Below, in pieces: positions 1-8,481 of a stretch of 64,000 nucleotides of DNA. The stretch comes from Bacillus thuringiensis (GTDB lineage: Bacteria; Bacillota; Bacilli; Bacillales; Bacillaceae_G). The notes under the pieces were generated by a model. It worked only from the letters and a program-made list of their open reading frames with translations. It did no database searches and was not told where the DNA came from. Both the position numbers and the translations under genes were made by a program. Location of the stretch: NCBI RefSeq assembly GCF_014932895.1, contig NZ_JACYOF010000003.1, positions 124,261 through 188,260 of the forward strand, in the 5' to 3' direction. Positions within the stretch are counted from its first letter, which is position 1; each line of letters begins with the position of its first letter.

Positions 1-2
1 CC

Positions 3-155
3 TCACACACGCGTGCAGAAGGAGAAGTCTTTCAGATAGGATGTTATCGTGATTATTTACCTCTAATAGGATGTAAGGATTTTACTTTCCCCTCATTTAG
101 ATACTCTATTTTTCAAAAGCAAACAATAAAAATTCATCAGCTATATTTGAATTAG
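3..155 (+). CDS. Possible 3' end of an unidentified gene, cut by the window edge
   Basis: One frame is open from the window edge for 50 codons and ends at TAG. Its first half has ordinary protein composition and higher GC than the DNA that follows (for example RAEGEVFQIG then YRDYLP), while the second half is AT-rich and less convincing, as in a truncated or frameshifted tail. I do not recognise the family. The alternative is a chance open frame. Confidence 0.25.
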   Translation, partial: SHTRAEGEVFQIGCYRDYLPLIGCKDFTFPSFRYSIFQKQTIKIHQLYLN

Positions 156-931
156 CTGCCCAATGAGTAGTAAAATATTAATTTTTTGCTTCTACAGTTA
201 ATCCTGTCATGACCTTTTTTAATATCAATTTCATAATATGTCTCTTAGTTTTGTTTGCAAGAGCCTTACAAGACTACAAAAAATGTAATTATACTGTACA
301 TTGCTTATACTTTTATTGCGGAATAAATTCACTTTTGTTATGCAGAAACTTAGAACACTTTTATTACAAACTTGATCCTTTTGAGATTCTAGACCTTCTA
401 TAAATTAACTGATTATTAAGATAATTATTTCCGACATAATGTTACTTACAACTTCACTATACTCCTATTAGCGTAATCTTTTCCTTTCTGTCTGGTCATA
501 CCAGTTATGTTGTTCATTAAAACATTAAATTTTCGATGCGTAAATAGCGAAATTTTGTCGATTGTACTCGATAATTTAAATGTTAAGTAATAATACGAGT
601 CAAAAATATTATATCAATATAATCAATTTCAGATTTCATCTCTGTAATCGTAATGATTACAAATTAATGTGTATATGGATAAAAAATAACTATTTTAGTT
701 TAACCGAGCAGTTTTATTTTAGAAAAAATACTTATAGAATAATTTAATAGGTTTTTTTATACTTTTCTACCTTTATTTAGTTATGTATAATTGCATAAAA
801 TATAGATATATCAAGTGATATATGTTATATTGTTAAATTTCATGGAATAGTCGCCAATATTACCTCAATAAATACATAATTTATCATTCACTTGAATTCA
901 CCATATTCTTCAAAAATATCTTTATATAATC
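156..931. other. AT-rich non-coding stretch
   Basis: No convincing gene. The short open frames here lack a ribosome binding site and have no family resemblance. I see no repeat or strong terminator. Confidence 0.5.
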
Positions 932-1046
932 ATAAAGTGAAGCTTTAATCAGCCCGTACCAATCGGGATTTTACAGGCAGTTGATCTCCCATCTAACTTT
1001 TTTTCTCCAGCCGAATTTTGAGGTAGGAGTCTTACTGCGGGATAAA
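932..1046 (+). repeat. bcr1-like element, short form
   Basis: Starts ATAAAGTGAAGCTTTAATCAG and ends GCGGGATAAA, so ATAAA flanks both ends. It lacks the extra hairpin present in the long copies and is more diverged than those further right. The ATAAA (TTTAT) borders and restriction to the B. cereus group are what I recall for bcr1. Confidence 0.75.
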
Positions 1047-1091
1047 CTATATACTTATCGAGCGTTATAACAATAGGTTTTAAAATATAAA

Positions 1092-1140
1092 AAGACCGCA
1101 AAGCTTTCTTAAAAAAAACTTTGCAGCCTTCTGTTTTTTT
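1092..1140 (+). terminator. Orphan terminator-like hairpin
   Basis: A stem of about 12 bp (AAGACCGCAAAG with CTTTGCAGCCTT, two mismatches) is followed by TTTTTTT. No gene is seen upstream on this strand, so it may be left over from a lost gene. Confidence 0.4.
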
Positions 1141-1552
1141 GTTTTCCTTAGAAAAATAATGGTTAGTATATTCTTTCAAATTAAAAACATGGTATAAACA
1201 TTTCCATTGTGCTTTTGCTTGGATATATGTTTCATGGACTCTTCAAGAGCTATTTATTTGAGCTGACGTCAGACTCGTTTGTCCAATTCAGAACCAAACT
1301 GACGAATTCAGCGTATGATCGTTATATAAAAATAGATATGCCTCATTTCCCCATTATTTTTTACCAACTCACGAAAATTGAAGCTGTTCCGTTAACAAAA
1401 TAATATCAGGTTAATAATACCTCTATTTGAATACAGATTCATTTTCCAGACAAATCACATACTCTTTCTAGAGTAATAAGTTCAGTATGTCCAAGTTTTA
1501 AAGATTACTTACACCTATGTTTAAGTTTTTACATCGGAACCAGATAACAAGC

Positions 1553-2782
1553 CTATATTACGGTATATTTTTCACGGTACTGTCTAGGGGTCATGCTAGT
1601 AATTTTTTTGAAAACCCTTGTAAAATAACTTTGGTCATTAAAGTTGAGCCAAGCACAAATATCTGATAAAGAATAAGTAGTTAGTGTTAATAATTTTTTT
1701 GCCTCTTCCACTCGTTCCCTTTGAATATATTCGCTTAAGGGAATTCCCATTTCTTTTTTAAATAGTTTAGATAAATAAGTAGGGGAAATATCCAAATGAT
1801 TAGCAAGTTCATTGAGAGATATTCCATCGTAAACATTTTTATTAATATGTTTCATACATGTAGTAACCGCGTATGAATACTTTTGTGCATTGTATTCTTT
1901 CACACGATCTGCAAAGGTACGTAAAGCGTCTCCTGACAATCGCTTTACAGATTCTACGTTATCTAATTGTTCCAGGGTTTGTATATACAAAATACTATGA
2001 GCAAAAGCAATATCTGGTGGCAGGTTTCCTTCTATCGCATATCGAGTAGCTAAAGTAATCGCAATAATTCCAAGGTTTTTTTGGTTTCTGAGTGGATCCT
2101 CTATTAACATAAGTTCAACATCTTCTTGTGAAACTGCATACATATACTGTATTAACTTTTTTTTATTTCCTTCTTTGATAGTCGAAAAAAAATCATGTAC
2201 TACTGCCATGTTGTGAGTTTTAGGTTTATTTTGTCGGCGTTTTAAAATATATAAATCAGGTTTCACAATTTTATTAGGAACTTCCTCTAGTACTTTATTT
2301 TTTTCTAAAACAATACCTACATCTAACTTTTCATTTAAAATCATGTAATGTAATAAAATGCCCATATCAATTAAAGCAGTTTTTTTAATCTCAGATAAAC
2401 ACTGATAATAGGCTAGTCTTTCTTGAATTTTATCATTAGATTTAAATTCTTTCTGAAGTTTTAGGATCATATCATCTGAACCTTTTGGATGTATAGTGGG
2501 ACCAATTATAATAGTCCCTTTCATATAGTCATGATTTTCTATATGAATTAGGACGAAATTTTCAAGATAGCTGTTGCATCTGAAAAGTGGCAAGTTATAG
2601 GGATCGTTTTCTTGATAAATATCACTAAGATGTTCTTCTTTTGAAGAATAAAAAGGACTACAAACATCATCAGAAGTAGAATGATATAAAATTTTTTTGT
2701 CTGTAGATAAAATGTGCACAGGTACATTAAATGCTTTATGTGCGAGATCACACAAGTGTTGTATATCGATGGAATTATTCAT
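1553..2782 (-). CDS. AraC-family transcriptional regulator with large N-terminal sensory region
   Basis: A 409-residue protein. The C-terminal 100 residues are a typical AraC double helix-turn-helix (SLNELANHLDISPTYLSKLF, then YSLSDICAWLNFNDQSYFTR and FKKITSMTPRQYRE). The first 280 residues are an uncharacterised sensory part; the overall size resembles the AraC regulators found beside YSIRK-type surface protein genes, but that is only a resemblance. The start is supported by AAGGAGAATGTA before ATG. It stands alone with about 1 kb of non-coding DNA upstream, so its targets cannot be read from context. Confidence 0.85.
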   Translation of the reverse strand: MNNSIDIQHLCDLAHKAFNVPVHILSTDKKILYHSTSDDVCSPFYSSKEEHLSDIYQENDPYNLPLFRCNSYLENFVLIHIENHDYMKGTIIIGPTIHPKGSDDMILKLQKEFKSNDKIQERLAYYQCLSEIKKTALIDMGILLHYMILNEKLDVGIVLEKNKVLEEVPNKIVKPDLYILKRRQNKPKTHNMAVVHDFFSTIKEGNKKKLIQYMYAVSQEDVELMLIEDPLRNQKNLGIIAITLATRYAIEGNLPPDIAFAHSILYIQTLEQLDNVESVKRLSGDALRTFADRVKEYNAQKYSYAVTTCMKHINKNVYDGISLNELANHLDISPTYLSKLFKKEMGIPLSEYIQRERVEEAKKLLTLTTYSLSDICAWLNFNDQSYFTRVFKKITSMTPRQYREKYTVI

Positions 2783-3051
2783 TACATTCTCCTTTTAAGT
2801 AAATTCATTGATAAATTTTAACATAGTTCCTTTATGGATTCATAAATTGTTTTCCTTTATATATTATTCACGAAAAAGTTCTACTATAAAATATCAAATT
2901 AGTACAATTTACGACAAAATATTACTATATCTTTTTTATGAAAATCATATATTATATATTTATTATTAGCATCTAAATATCGGAGTAGGTAGGGAAAGTG
3001 TGAAAGAAAGAGATTTCAAACATAATATGCATAGTAGAGGAGACAAAACAT

Positions 3052-3189
3052 ATGAATAAACTTTTTTATATGTTGTTAATCTTTGTATGATCAGTCTTTA
3101 TGCTACCTAGCTTTATTACCGCATTACATAAACATATTATTCATTTTCTAAATACAATGGCTGTTAATGACCAAAAACAACACCTCTAA
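3052..3189 (+). pseudogene. Small membrane peptide gene interrupted by an in-frame TGA
   Basis: After GAGGAGACAAAACAT an ATG opens a frame reading MNKLFYMLLIFV, TGA at 3088-3090, then SVFMLPSFITALHKH and on to a TAA after 45 codons. The hydrophobic start and uninterrupted continuation suggest a 45-residue membrane peptide in which a sense codon, probably TGG, became TGA. A short hairpin (ACCTCTAATTAAGAGGT) covers the stop. The family is not recognised, and a 12-residue product is the alternative. Confidence 0.45.
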
Positions 3190-3375
3190 TTAAGAGGTAC
3201 AGTAGTATAAATCCAAAGTAAAAGTAAACATTCTTTGTATGCTACTTTTTATTAATTAATTTATATGACCACCTTGAGTTTCCACTTTATTTTTAATTAA
3301 GAATCAGATTACTTATAAATGAAATTGTATTATATGGACTTAAAATTATGAATAAAAACAAAATAAGGTTTAAAC

Positions 3376-3423
3376 GCCTTAGAATCAATCGTGTGAGATT
3401 TAATTCCCACCGATACCTAAGGC
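3376..3423. repeat. Imperfect palindrome of unknown role
   Basis: GCCTTAG and CTAAGGC form an outer stem, and ATCGTGTG/CCCACCGAT forms a second, imperfect inner stem. There is no T-run, so it is not an obvious terminator. It lies in a 1-kb gap between the AraC-type gene and the MaoC-type gene. Confidence 0.4.
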
Positions 3424-3742
3424 ATTGTTATAACTATTAAAAATGCTTACAAAGGAATCTGAGATGTCGTTCTTCCGATTCATAATCATGATTTTGGGAT
3501 TCATGTATAAAAAAGGAAATTTTATATATAGAGATTCTTTTTTATTACTTCTTTAACTTAGTGTAATCTATATTGTCCTGTTAATTGTTTTCTCTATCAT
3601 TCACTATGATGGACATGTGGGTCATCTCAAAGTGTCCATTTTCACCTTTCAAGTAGTTCTAATCGGGGTTTTATGGTGCTTTTGAAGATTTAGATGGGGT
3701 ACTGCCATATGCATATCAGCCTAAGAAAGGAAAATATCCCAA

Positions 3743-3777
3743 ATTAAAAAGGCCCTATATGAAAAAGCCTTTTTAAT
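3743..3777 (-). terminator. Terminator after the MaoC-fold gene
   Basis: ATTAAAAAGGC and GCCTTTTTAAT form an 11-bp stem with a run of T on the minus strand, 85 bp after the stop of the upstream minus-strand gene. Confidence 0.65.
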
Positions 3778-3861
3778 TAATTATTACATGAAGCAAACCC
3801 CTTTCCAAGTTTCCCCCATTGAATGATTACATCTATTTCATTTGATCCCTTTGCCTAATAA

Positions 3862-4239
3862 TTAAAGAATAATCCCAGAAAAACTTCCCTTTAATACTTC
3901 TTTTTCAACTTGGTTCGTACATGTAAACGTCGCAATAATCTTTTTACGATTTTTTTCATCGGGTTCAAATTGTTCAATTGTTACGTCACAACGAATCGTA
4001 TCACCGCTAAAAACGGGGCGTAAAAATTCAAAATCCATCTTACGAGCTAACACATTGTAATCACCACCAACTTTTGTAGGCAGTGTTGATGTTAAAAGTC
4101 CTTGTACAACAAATCGTCCTTGTTCATCTGGTGCAACATGGTGGATTCCCTCATCCTTAGATACTTCCGTAAATAAAACAACATCTTCTTTTGTAAAAGT
4201 TCGCTCAAAGGTGATTTTTTCGCCTGCTTGCAATTTCAT
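3862..4239 (-). CDS. MaoC-fold (R)-specific hydratase-like protein
   Basis: A 125-residue single hot-dog domain of the MaoC/PhaJ type. The hydratase signature D-x4-H is present in SKDEGIHHV, and the region FLRPVFSGDTIRCDVTIEQ matches the substrate-binding strand common to the family. Members hydrate (R)-specific enoyl-CoA or act on related acyl thioesters; the real substrate here is unknown. The start follows TAAGGAGGGGTATCG. It has its own terminator, and the serine operon terminator lies upstream, so it is probably transcribed alone. Confidence 0.8.
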   Translation of the reverse strand: MKLQAGEKITFERTFTKEDVVLFTEVSKDEGIHHVAPDEQGRFVVQGLLTSTLPTKVGGDYNVLARKMDFEFLRPVFSGDTIRCDVTIEQFEPDEKNRKKIIATFTCTNQVEKEVLKGSFSGIIL

Positions 4240-4301
4240 CGATACCCCTCCTTAAAAACAGTTCACAATTAACTAAACTGATGTTCCATTTGTTACAAAA
4301 G

Positions 4302-4333
4302 AAAAACCGAAATTAGCAATCATTTCGGTTTTT
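4302..4333 (-). terminator. Terminator of the serine operon
   Basis: AAAAACCGAAA and TTTCGGTTTTT form a perfect 11-bp stem just after the DUF1015 gene stop. Confidence 0.8.
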
Positions 4334-4354
4334 CAAAACTACAAAAGTCTATAT

Positions 4355-5602
4355 TTACTTTAGCGAATGAACAAACAACCCACTGCGCAGTTTCGGTTCA
4401 AACCACGTTGATTTTGGTGGCATTACTTCTCCAGCGTCTGCGATTGCTAATAAATCCTCCATTGATGTCGGGTATAATGCGAATGCTGCTTTATATGCAC
4501 CGCTATTTACAAGACGTTCTAGTTCTTCTAGCCCGCGGATTCCGCCGACAAAATCTATGCGTGAATCGGAACGTGGATCATGTATTTCAAGTACTTGACT
4601 TAACAAATGATCTTGTAAAATAGATACATCTAAACCTTTAACAAGATCGTTCGCATCAAATGTTTCCTCTTTCACAGTCAGCTTATACCACTTCTCGTTT
4701 ACATACATGCCAAATGATTTTGGCTCATTTGGTTTATATGGAGAAACAGTTGCTTCTTCTACATAAAAATACTGCACAATTTGTTTTAAAAACTGTTCCT
4801 CTGATAAGCTATTTAAATCTTTCACAACTCGGTTATAGTCCCAAATTGATAATTCATCATAAGGGAATAGAACCGATAAGAAGAAATTAAATTCCTCTTC
4901 TCCTGTGTAATTCGGATATTGTTCTCTCCTCATAAGTCCCACTTTTGCAGCTGATGCCGAGCGGTGATGGCCATCTGCAATGTACAAATTAGGGATGTCT
5001 TCAAATGCGTTTACTAAAGTCGCAATTACATCTTCATCTGCAACCTTCCAAGCAACATGCTCCACACCGTCTTCTGCTGTAAATTTATAGATTGGCGCAT
5101 GTTCTTCTTTCCAGCTTGCAATTGAACGCTTCACTTCTTCTTTTGTACGGTACGTTAAAAAGATAGGACCTGTATTTGCGTCACACACATCTACGTGGCG
5201 AATGCGATCTAGTTCTTTTTCATGACGCGTTCTTTCATGTTTTTTAATTGTATCATCTTCATACTCGTCAATCGATGTACAAACAACAAGGCCTGACTGC
5301 GTTCTTCCTTGCATCGTCAGTTCATAAATGTAAAGCGCTGGCTCTTCATCTTGAATGAACACTTCTTCTCGAATAAATTGCTTTAAATTGTCACCCGCTT
5401 TTTCATATACGCGATCATCGTACGGCGAAAGTGCTGGATCTAAATCGATTTCTGCTTTATCAACGTGTAAGAAAGAATACGGATTCCCTTTTACAACTTC
5501 TCTTGCCTCTTCACTATTTAATACGTCATAAGGTAAAGCTGCAACTTGTGCTGCTTTTTCTTCTACTGGACGAATGGCCCGAAACGGTCGGATTTTTGCC
5601 AA
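4355..5602 (-). CDS. DUF1015 family protein in the serine operon
   Basis: About 415 residues, beginning AKIRPFRAIRP after the start, which is the usual N-terminus of DUF1015 proteins. The start is taken as TTG at 5602, 7 nt after GGAGAGAG; an ATG 21 bp upstream lies before that Shine-Dalgarno sequence and would overlap the end of serA. Conserved-looking patches include YIADGHHRSASA and HERTRHEKELDRIRHVD. The biochemical role of DUF1015 is not established to my knowledge. Third position in a serC-serA-DUF1015 operon points to serine or phosphoserine metabolism by association. Confidence 0.85.
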   Translation of the reverse strand: MAKIRPFRAIRPVEEKAAQVAALPYDVLNSEEAREVVKGNPYSFLHVDKAEIDLDPALSPYDDRVYEKAGDNLKQFIREEVFIQDEEPALYIYELTMQGRTQSGLVVCTSIDEYEDDTIKKHERTRHEKELDRIRHVDVCDANTGPIFLTYRTKEEVKRSIASWKEEHAPIYKFTAEDGVEHVAWKVADEDVIATLVNAFEDIPNLYIADGHHRSASAAKVGLMRREQYPNYTGEEEFNFFLSVLFPYDELSIWDYNRVVKDLNSLSEEQFLKQIVQYFYVEEATVSPYKPNEPKSFGMYVNEKWYKLTVKEETFDANDLVKGLDVSILQDHLLSQVLEIHDPRSDSRIDFVGGIRGLEELERLVNSGAYKAAFALYPTSMEDLLAIADAGEVMPPKSTWFEPKLRSGLFVHSLK

Positions 5603-5615
5603 TTCCCTCTCTCCT

Positions 5616-6788
5616 TTACACAATCATTCGAACGGCTACAACACCTGAAATTTTTCTTATATTTTCCACAACATTCTCTTTAATTATATCATCAATTCCG
5701 TTATCGATATCAATCATTGTATACGCCCAAGAATGTTTACTACGATTAATCATATCCGCAATATTTATATGATGTTCTGCTAAACATCCTGTAATTTGAC
5801 CTACCATGTTTGGTACATTTTGATGCATAATTGTAATTCGTTTCTTTCCGATATACGGAAGTTCTACGTTTGGATAGTTGACTGAATTACGAATATTTCC
5901 TGTCTCTAAATATTCACGCAATTGACGAGCCGCCATTACCGCACAATTTTCTTCAGATTCAGATGTAGATGCACCGAGATGAGGCGTCGCTGTTACATTT
6001 TTCATCTTTATAACATTTTCATTTGGGAAATCCGTTACGTAATGTTTAATAATATCTTCTTCTAACGCTTTTTGAAGAGCACTTTCATCCACAAGTTCTC
6101 CTCTAGAGAAATTGAATAGTCGCATTCCTTTTTTCATCGTTTCTATAGCATGTTCACCAATAATCCCCTTCGTTTGGTTCGTAAGAGGAATATGAAGGGT
6201 AATATAATCACACGTTGCGAAAATTTCATCTAAGCTAAATGCCCTTTGTACTTGCGTAGAAAGACGCCATGCTGTTTCAATAGATATATATGGGTCGTAT
6301 CCGACAACATCCATCCCTAAAGATAATGCATCATTTGCAACTAAAGCACCGATTGCGCCAAGGCCAATAACCCCTAGACGTTTCCCCGCAATTTCTGATC
6401 CAACAAATTGTTTTTTCCCAGATTCAACTAGCTGAGGTACTTCTTCACCTTCTAAATTTTTCGTCCAGCTTACTCCGTTAATAATGTTACGTGAAGACAT
6501 AATAAGACTTGCGATAATAAGCTCTTTTACTGCATTCGCATTAGCCCCTGGCGTGTTAAATACTACAATTCCCTTTTCTGTACAGCGATCTACAGGAATA
6601 TTATTTACACCAGCACCAGCCCTTGCAATCGCCTTTAAGTCTTTTGAAAACTCTTCTTGATGTAAAGAATAACTGCGAAGTAAAATACCATCTGGATGAT
6701 CCATTCTATCCCCTACTTCATAGCGCTCTCCGCCAAGGACTTGCAAACCTTTTTCTGCAATTTGATTTAACGTTTGAACACGAAACAT
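5616..6788 (-). CDS. serA: D-3-phosphoglycerate dehydrogenase, short ACT form
   Basis: Oxidises 3-phosphoglycerate to 3-phosphohydroxypyruvate with NAD, the first step of serine synthesis. The 390-residue protein has the NAD-binding motif GLGAIG at residues 142-147, the catalytic-domain stretch RAGAGVNNIPVD near 57-68, the substrate/NAD region ATPHLGAST, and a C-terminal ACT domain (about 320-390), as in the short bacterial type. It starts 12 bp after serC and stops just before the start of the next gene, so the three genes form one operon. The RBS GGGAGATGGGGAT precedes ATG. Confidence 0.95.
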   Translation of the reverse strand: MFRVQTLNQIAEKGLQVLGGERYEVGDRMDHPDGILLRSYSLHQEEFSKDLKAIARAGAGVNNIPVDRCTEKGIVVFNTPGANANAVKELIIASLIMSSRNIINGVSWTKNLEGEEVPQLVESGKKQFVGSEIAGKRLGVIGLGAIGALVANDALSLGMDVVGYDPYISIETAWRLSTQVQRAFSLDEIFATCDYITLHIPLTNQTKGIIGEHAIETMKKGMRLFNFSRGELVDESALQKALEEDIIKHYVTDFPNENVIKMKNVTATPHLGASTSESEENCAVMAARQLREYLETGNIRNSVNYPNVELPYIGKKRITIMHQNVPNMVGQITGCLAEHHINIADMINRSKHSWAYTMIDIDNGIDDIIKENVVENIRKISGVVAVRMIV

Positions 6789-6800
6789 ATCCCCATCTCC

Positions 6801-7883
6801 CTATCTATTTTCAAGTTCAAATTCCTTCATATAATCTACTAATTGCCCAACACCTTCCACTGGCATCGCATTGTAAATACTAGCACGCATACCACCGACT
6901 GAGCGATGTCCTTTTAGCGTAACGAAACCACGTTCCTTCGCTTTTTGTAAAAATTGGTTGTTAAGCTCTTCTGACGGTGTTGTAAACGGAATGTTCATAA
7001 GTGATCGATACGTAGGATCAACTGGTGAAGTAAACAATTTAGATTCATCTAAAAAATGATAAAGAAGTGACGATTTCATTCTATTTTGTTCTTCAATCGC
7101 AGATACTCCGCCTAGTTCTTTCAACCATTCTAGTACAAGTTTCGTTACGTAAATACTAAAGGATGGCGGTGTATTATATAAGGAGTTATTTTTACTGTAA
7201 GTTTCATAGTTTAACATTGTAGGACAAGAACGATCTGCACCGCCAATTAAATCTTTTTTTATAATAGCAATCGTTAAGCCCGCTGGCCCTAAATTCTTTT
7301 GCGCCCCCGCATATATAAGACCAAACTTCGTAACATCATATTGTTCTGATAAAATATTTGAGGACATATCCGCAACAAGCGGCACTTCTTCCAGATGTGG
7401 TATATCCACATATTTTGTCCCCTCAATCGTGTTATTCGTTGTAATATGTACATAATCTAGTTTTTCATCATTTAGTAAACCATCTAGTTTAGGAATCGTA
7501 GTAAACTTCTCTTGCTCAGAAGAAGCAATCACTTGTACGTCTCCCACTTTTTCTGCCTCTTGTAGTGCCTTTTTAGACCATGAGCCAGTCAGTACGTACC
7601 CAGCTTTTTTGTACGTATTCATTAAATTTAACGGTATCATAGAAAATTGTAATGAAGCACCGCCTTGTAAAAATAGAACATCATACTCATCAGGAATGTT
7701 CATTAATTCACGAAGTAAGCTGGCCGCTTCATCAATAATACTTTGGAAATAAGAAGATCGATGACTCATTTCCATAATAGACATGCCTGTCCCGTTATAA
7801 TTTAAAAGCTCCTTTTGCACTTTCTCTAACACTGGCAAAGGGAGTATTGATGGTCCTGCTGAAAAATTGTACACTCTCTCCAT
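6801..7883 (-). CDS. serC: Phosphoserine aminotransferase
   Basis: Transfers an amino group from glutamate to 3-phosphohydroxypyruvate, the second step of serine synthesis. The 360-residue class V aminotransferase has the N-terminal YNFSAGPS motif, the MSIMEMSHRS loop, and the PLP lysine in AGAQKNLGPAG (Lys196). The ATG at 7883 matches the usual N-terminus; a GTG one codon upstream is also possible with GGGAGG. It is the first gene of the serine operon. A weak CodY-like site (AACTTTCTGAATTAT, 7916-7930, 11 of 15 matches) lies upstream but is not persuasive. Confidence 0.95.
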   Translation of the reverse strand: MERVYNFSAGPSILPLPVLEKVQKELLNYNGTGMSIMEMSHRSSYFQSIIDEAASLLRELMNIPDEYDVLFLQGGASLQFSMIPLNLMNTYKKAGYVLTGSWSKKALQEAEKVGDVQVIASSEQEKFTTIPKLDGLLNDEKLDYVHITTNNTIEGTKYVDIPHLEEVPLVADMSSNILSEQYDVTKFGLIYAGAQKNLGPAGLTIAIIKKDLIGGADRSCPTMLNYETYSKNNSLYNTPPSFSIYVTKLVLEWLKELGGVSAIEEQNRMKSSLLYHFLDESKLFTSPVDPTYRSLMNIPFTTPSEELNNQFLQKAKERGFVTLKGHRSVGGMRASIYNAMPVEGVGQLVDYMKEFELENR

Positions 7884-7996
7884 CACCTAGATAACCTCCC
7901 TATTTCTATTTTTTAAACTTTCTGAATTATACCCCACAATACAATACACGGTCAATTTCTTTTCTGTTATTACGGCGCAAGACGCAATGGAATCGC

Positions 7997-8008
7997 TTGC
8001 ACGTGCAA
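7997..8008. other. 12-bp palindrome upstream of serC
   Basis: TTGCACGTGCAA is a perfect palindrome located between serC and the upstream terminator. It could be an operator, but no regulator can be assigned from the sequence. Confidence 0.25.
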
Positions 8009-8031
8009 ACTATTTTTTTAAACATACAAAA

Positions 8032-8063
8032 GAGTGTTAAGTACATAATCGTACTTAACACTC
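8032..8063 (-). terminator. Terminator after the DUF378 gene
   Basis: GAGTGTTAAGTAC and GTACTTAACACTC form a perfect 13-bp stem followed by TTTTGT on the minus strand. Confidence 0.8.
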
Positions 8064-8083
8064 TAATAATAAAAGAATAATAG

Positions 8084-8275
8084 CTACTTGTTCGTAAAAA
8101 ACCGATCAAAAATTTGATAAATAGCAGAGAGACCAAAGAGCCAATAAATGGTGTCCACAAGCGCCGGCATAGAACCAAACCATTTCTCAACTACGTTATA
8201 ATCTAACGCTACAAATAACCAATTCAAACCGCCAAGAATCACCAAAATTATTGTAAGGTAAGACAAAAATTTCAT
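8084..8275 (-). CDS. DUF378 family small membrane protein
   Basis: A 63-residue protein with two hydrophobic helices. The first carries LVILGGLNWLFVALDYN and the second DTIYWLFGLSAIYQIF, which is the DUF378 pattern. Function is unknown. It sits alone with its own terminator, upstream of and in the same direction as the serine operon. Confidence 0.8.
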   Translation of the reverse strand: MKFLSYLTIILVILGGLNWLFVALDYNVVEKWFGSMPALVDTIYWLFGLSAIYQIFDRFFTNK

Positions 8276-8364
8276 TATGATTGCCCCCTAGGTGATAAGA
8301 TGGTGAAAGGCCTTTCACTAAAAATATATGTAGAAAACTTCAAAACTTGCCTATTTTATAAATT

Positions 8365-8481
8365 TTTTTCCCCGCATTAACGTGCAGTAAGACTCCCACC
8401 TCAAAAATTCAGCTGTAAAATAAAAAAGTTAGGCTGGAGTCGGGAAGAACAACCTCCCCACTAATTAAAGTTTCACTTTAT
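8365..8481 (-). repeat. bcr1-like element, internally deleted, overlapping a gene end
   Basis: Reads as the reverse complement of the other copies. The arm ending CAGTAAGACTCCCACCTCAAAA and the arm GATTAAAG-like/TTTCACTTTAT are kept, but the middle (the AATCGGGC hairpin) is missing. Its TTTAT border lies inside the last codons of the adjacent secreted glycosidase gene. It is the only one of the nine copies in this orientation. Confidence 0.65.

Noticed and set aside
209-403. 64-codon plus-strand frame
   Set aside because: Composition typical of random AT-rich DNA; no RBS.
949-1179. 76-codon minus-strand frame
   Set aside because: Its last part is just the translation of the bcr1-like element and it runs through a terminator-like hairpin; no RBS.
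1209-1403. 64-codon plus-strand frame
   Set aside because: No RBS, no recognisable motif, atypical composition.
7916-7930. CodY box upstream of serC
   Set aside because: AACTTTCTGAATTAT matches the consensus at only 11 of 15 positions, which is common by chance in AT-rich DNA.
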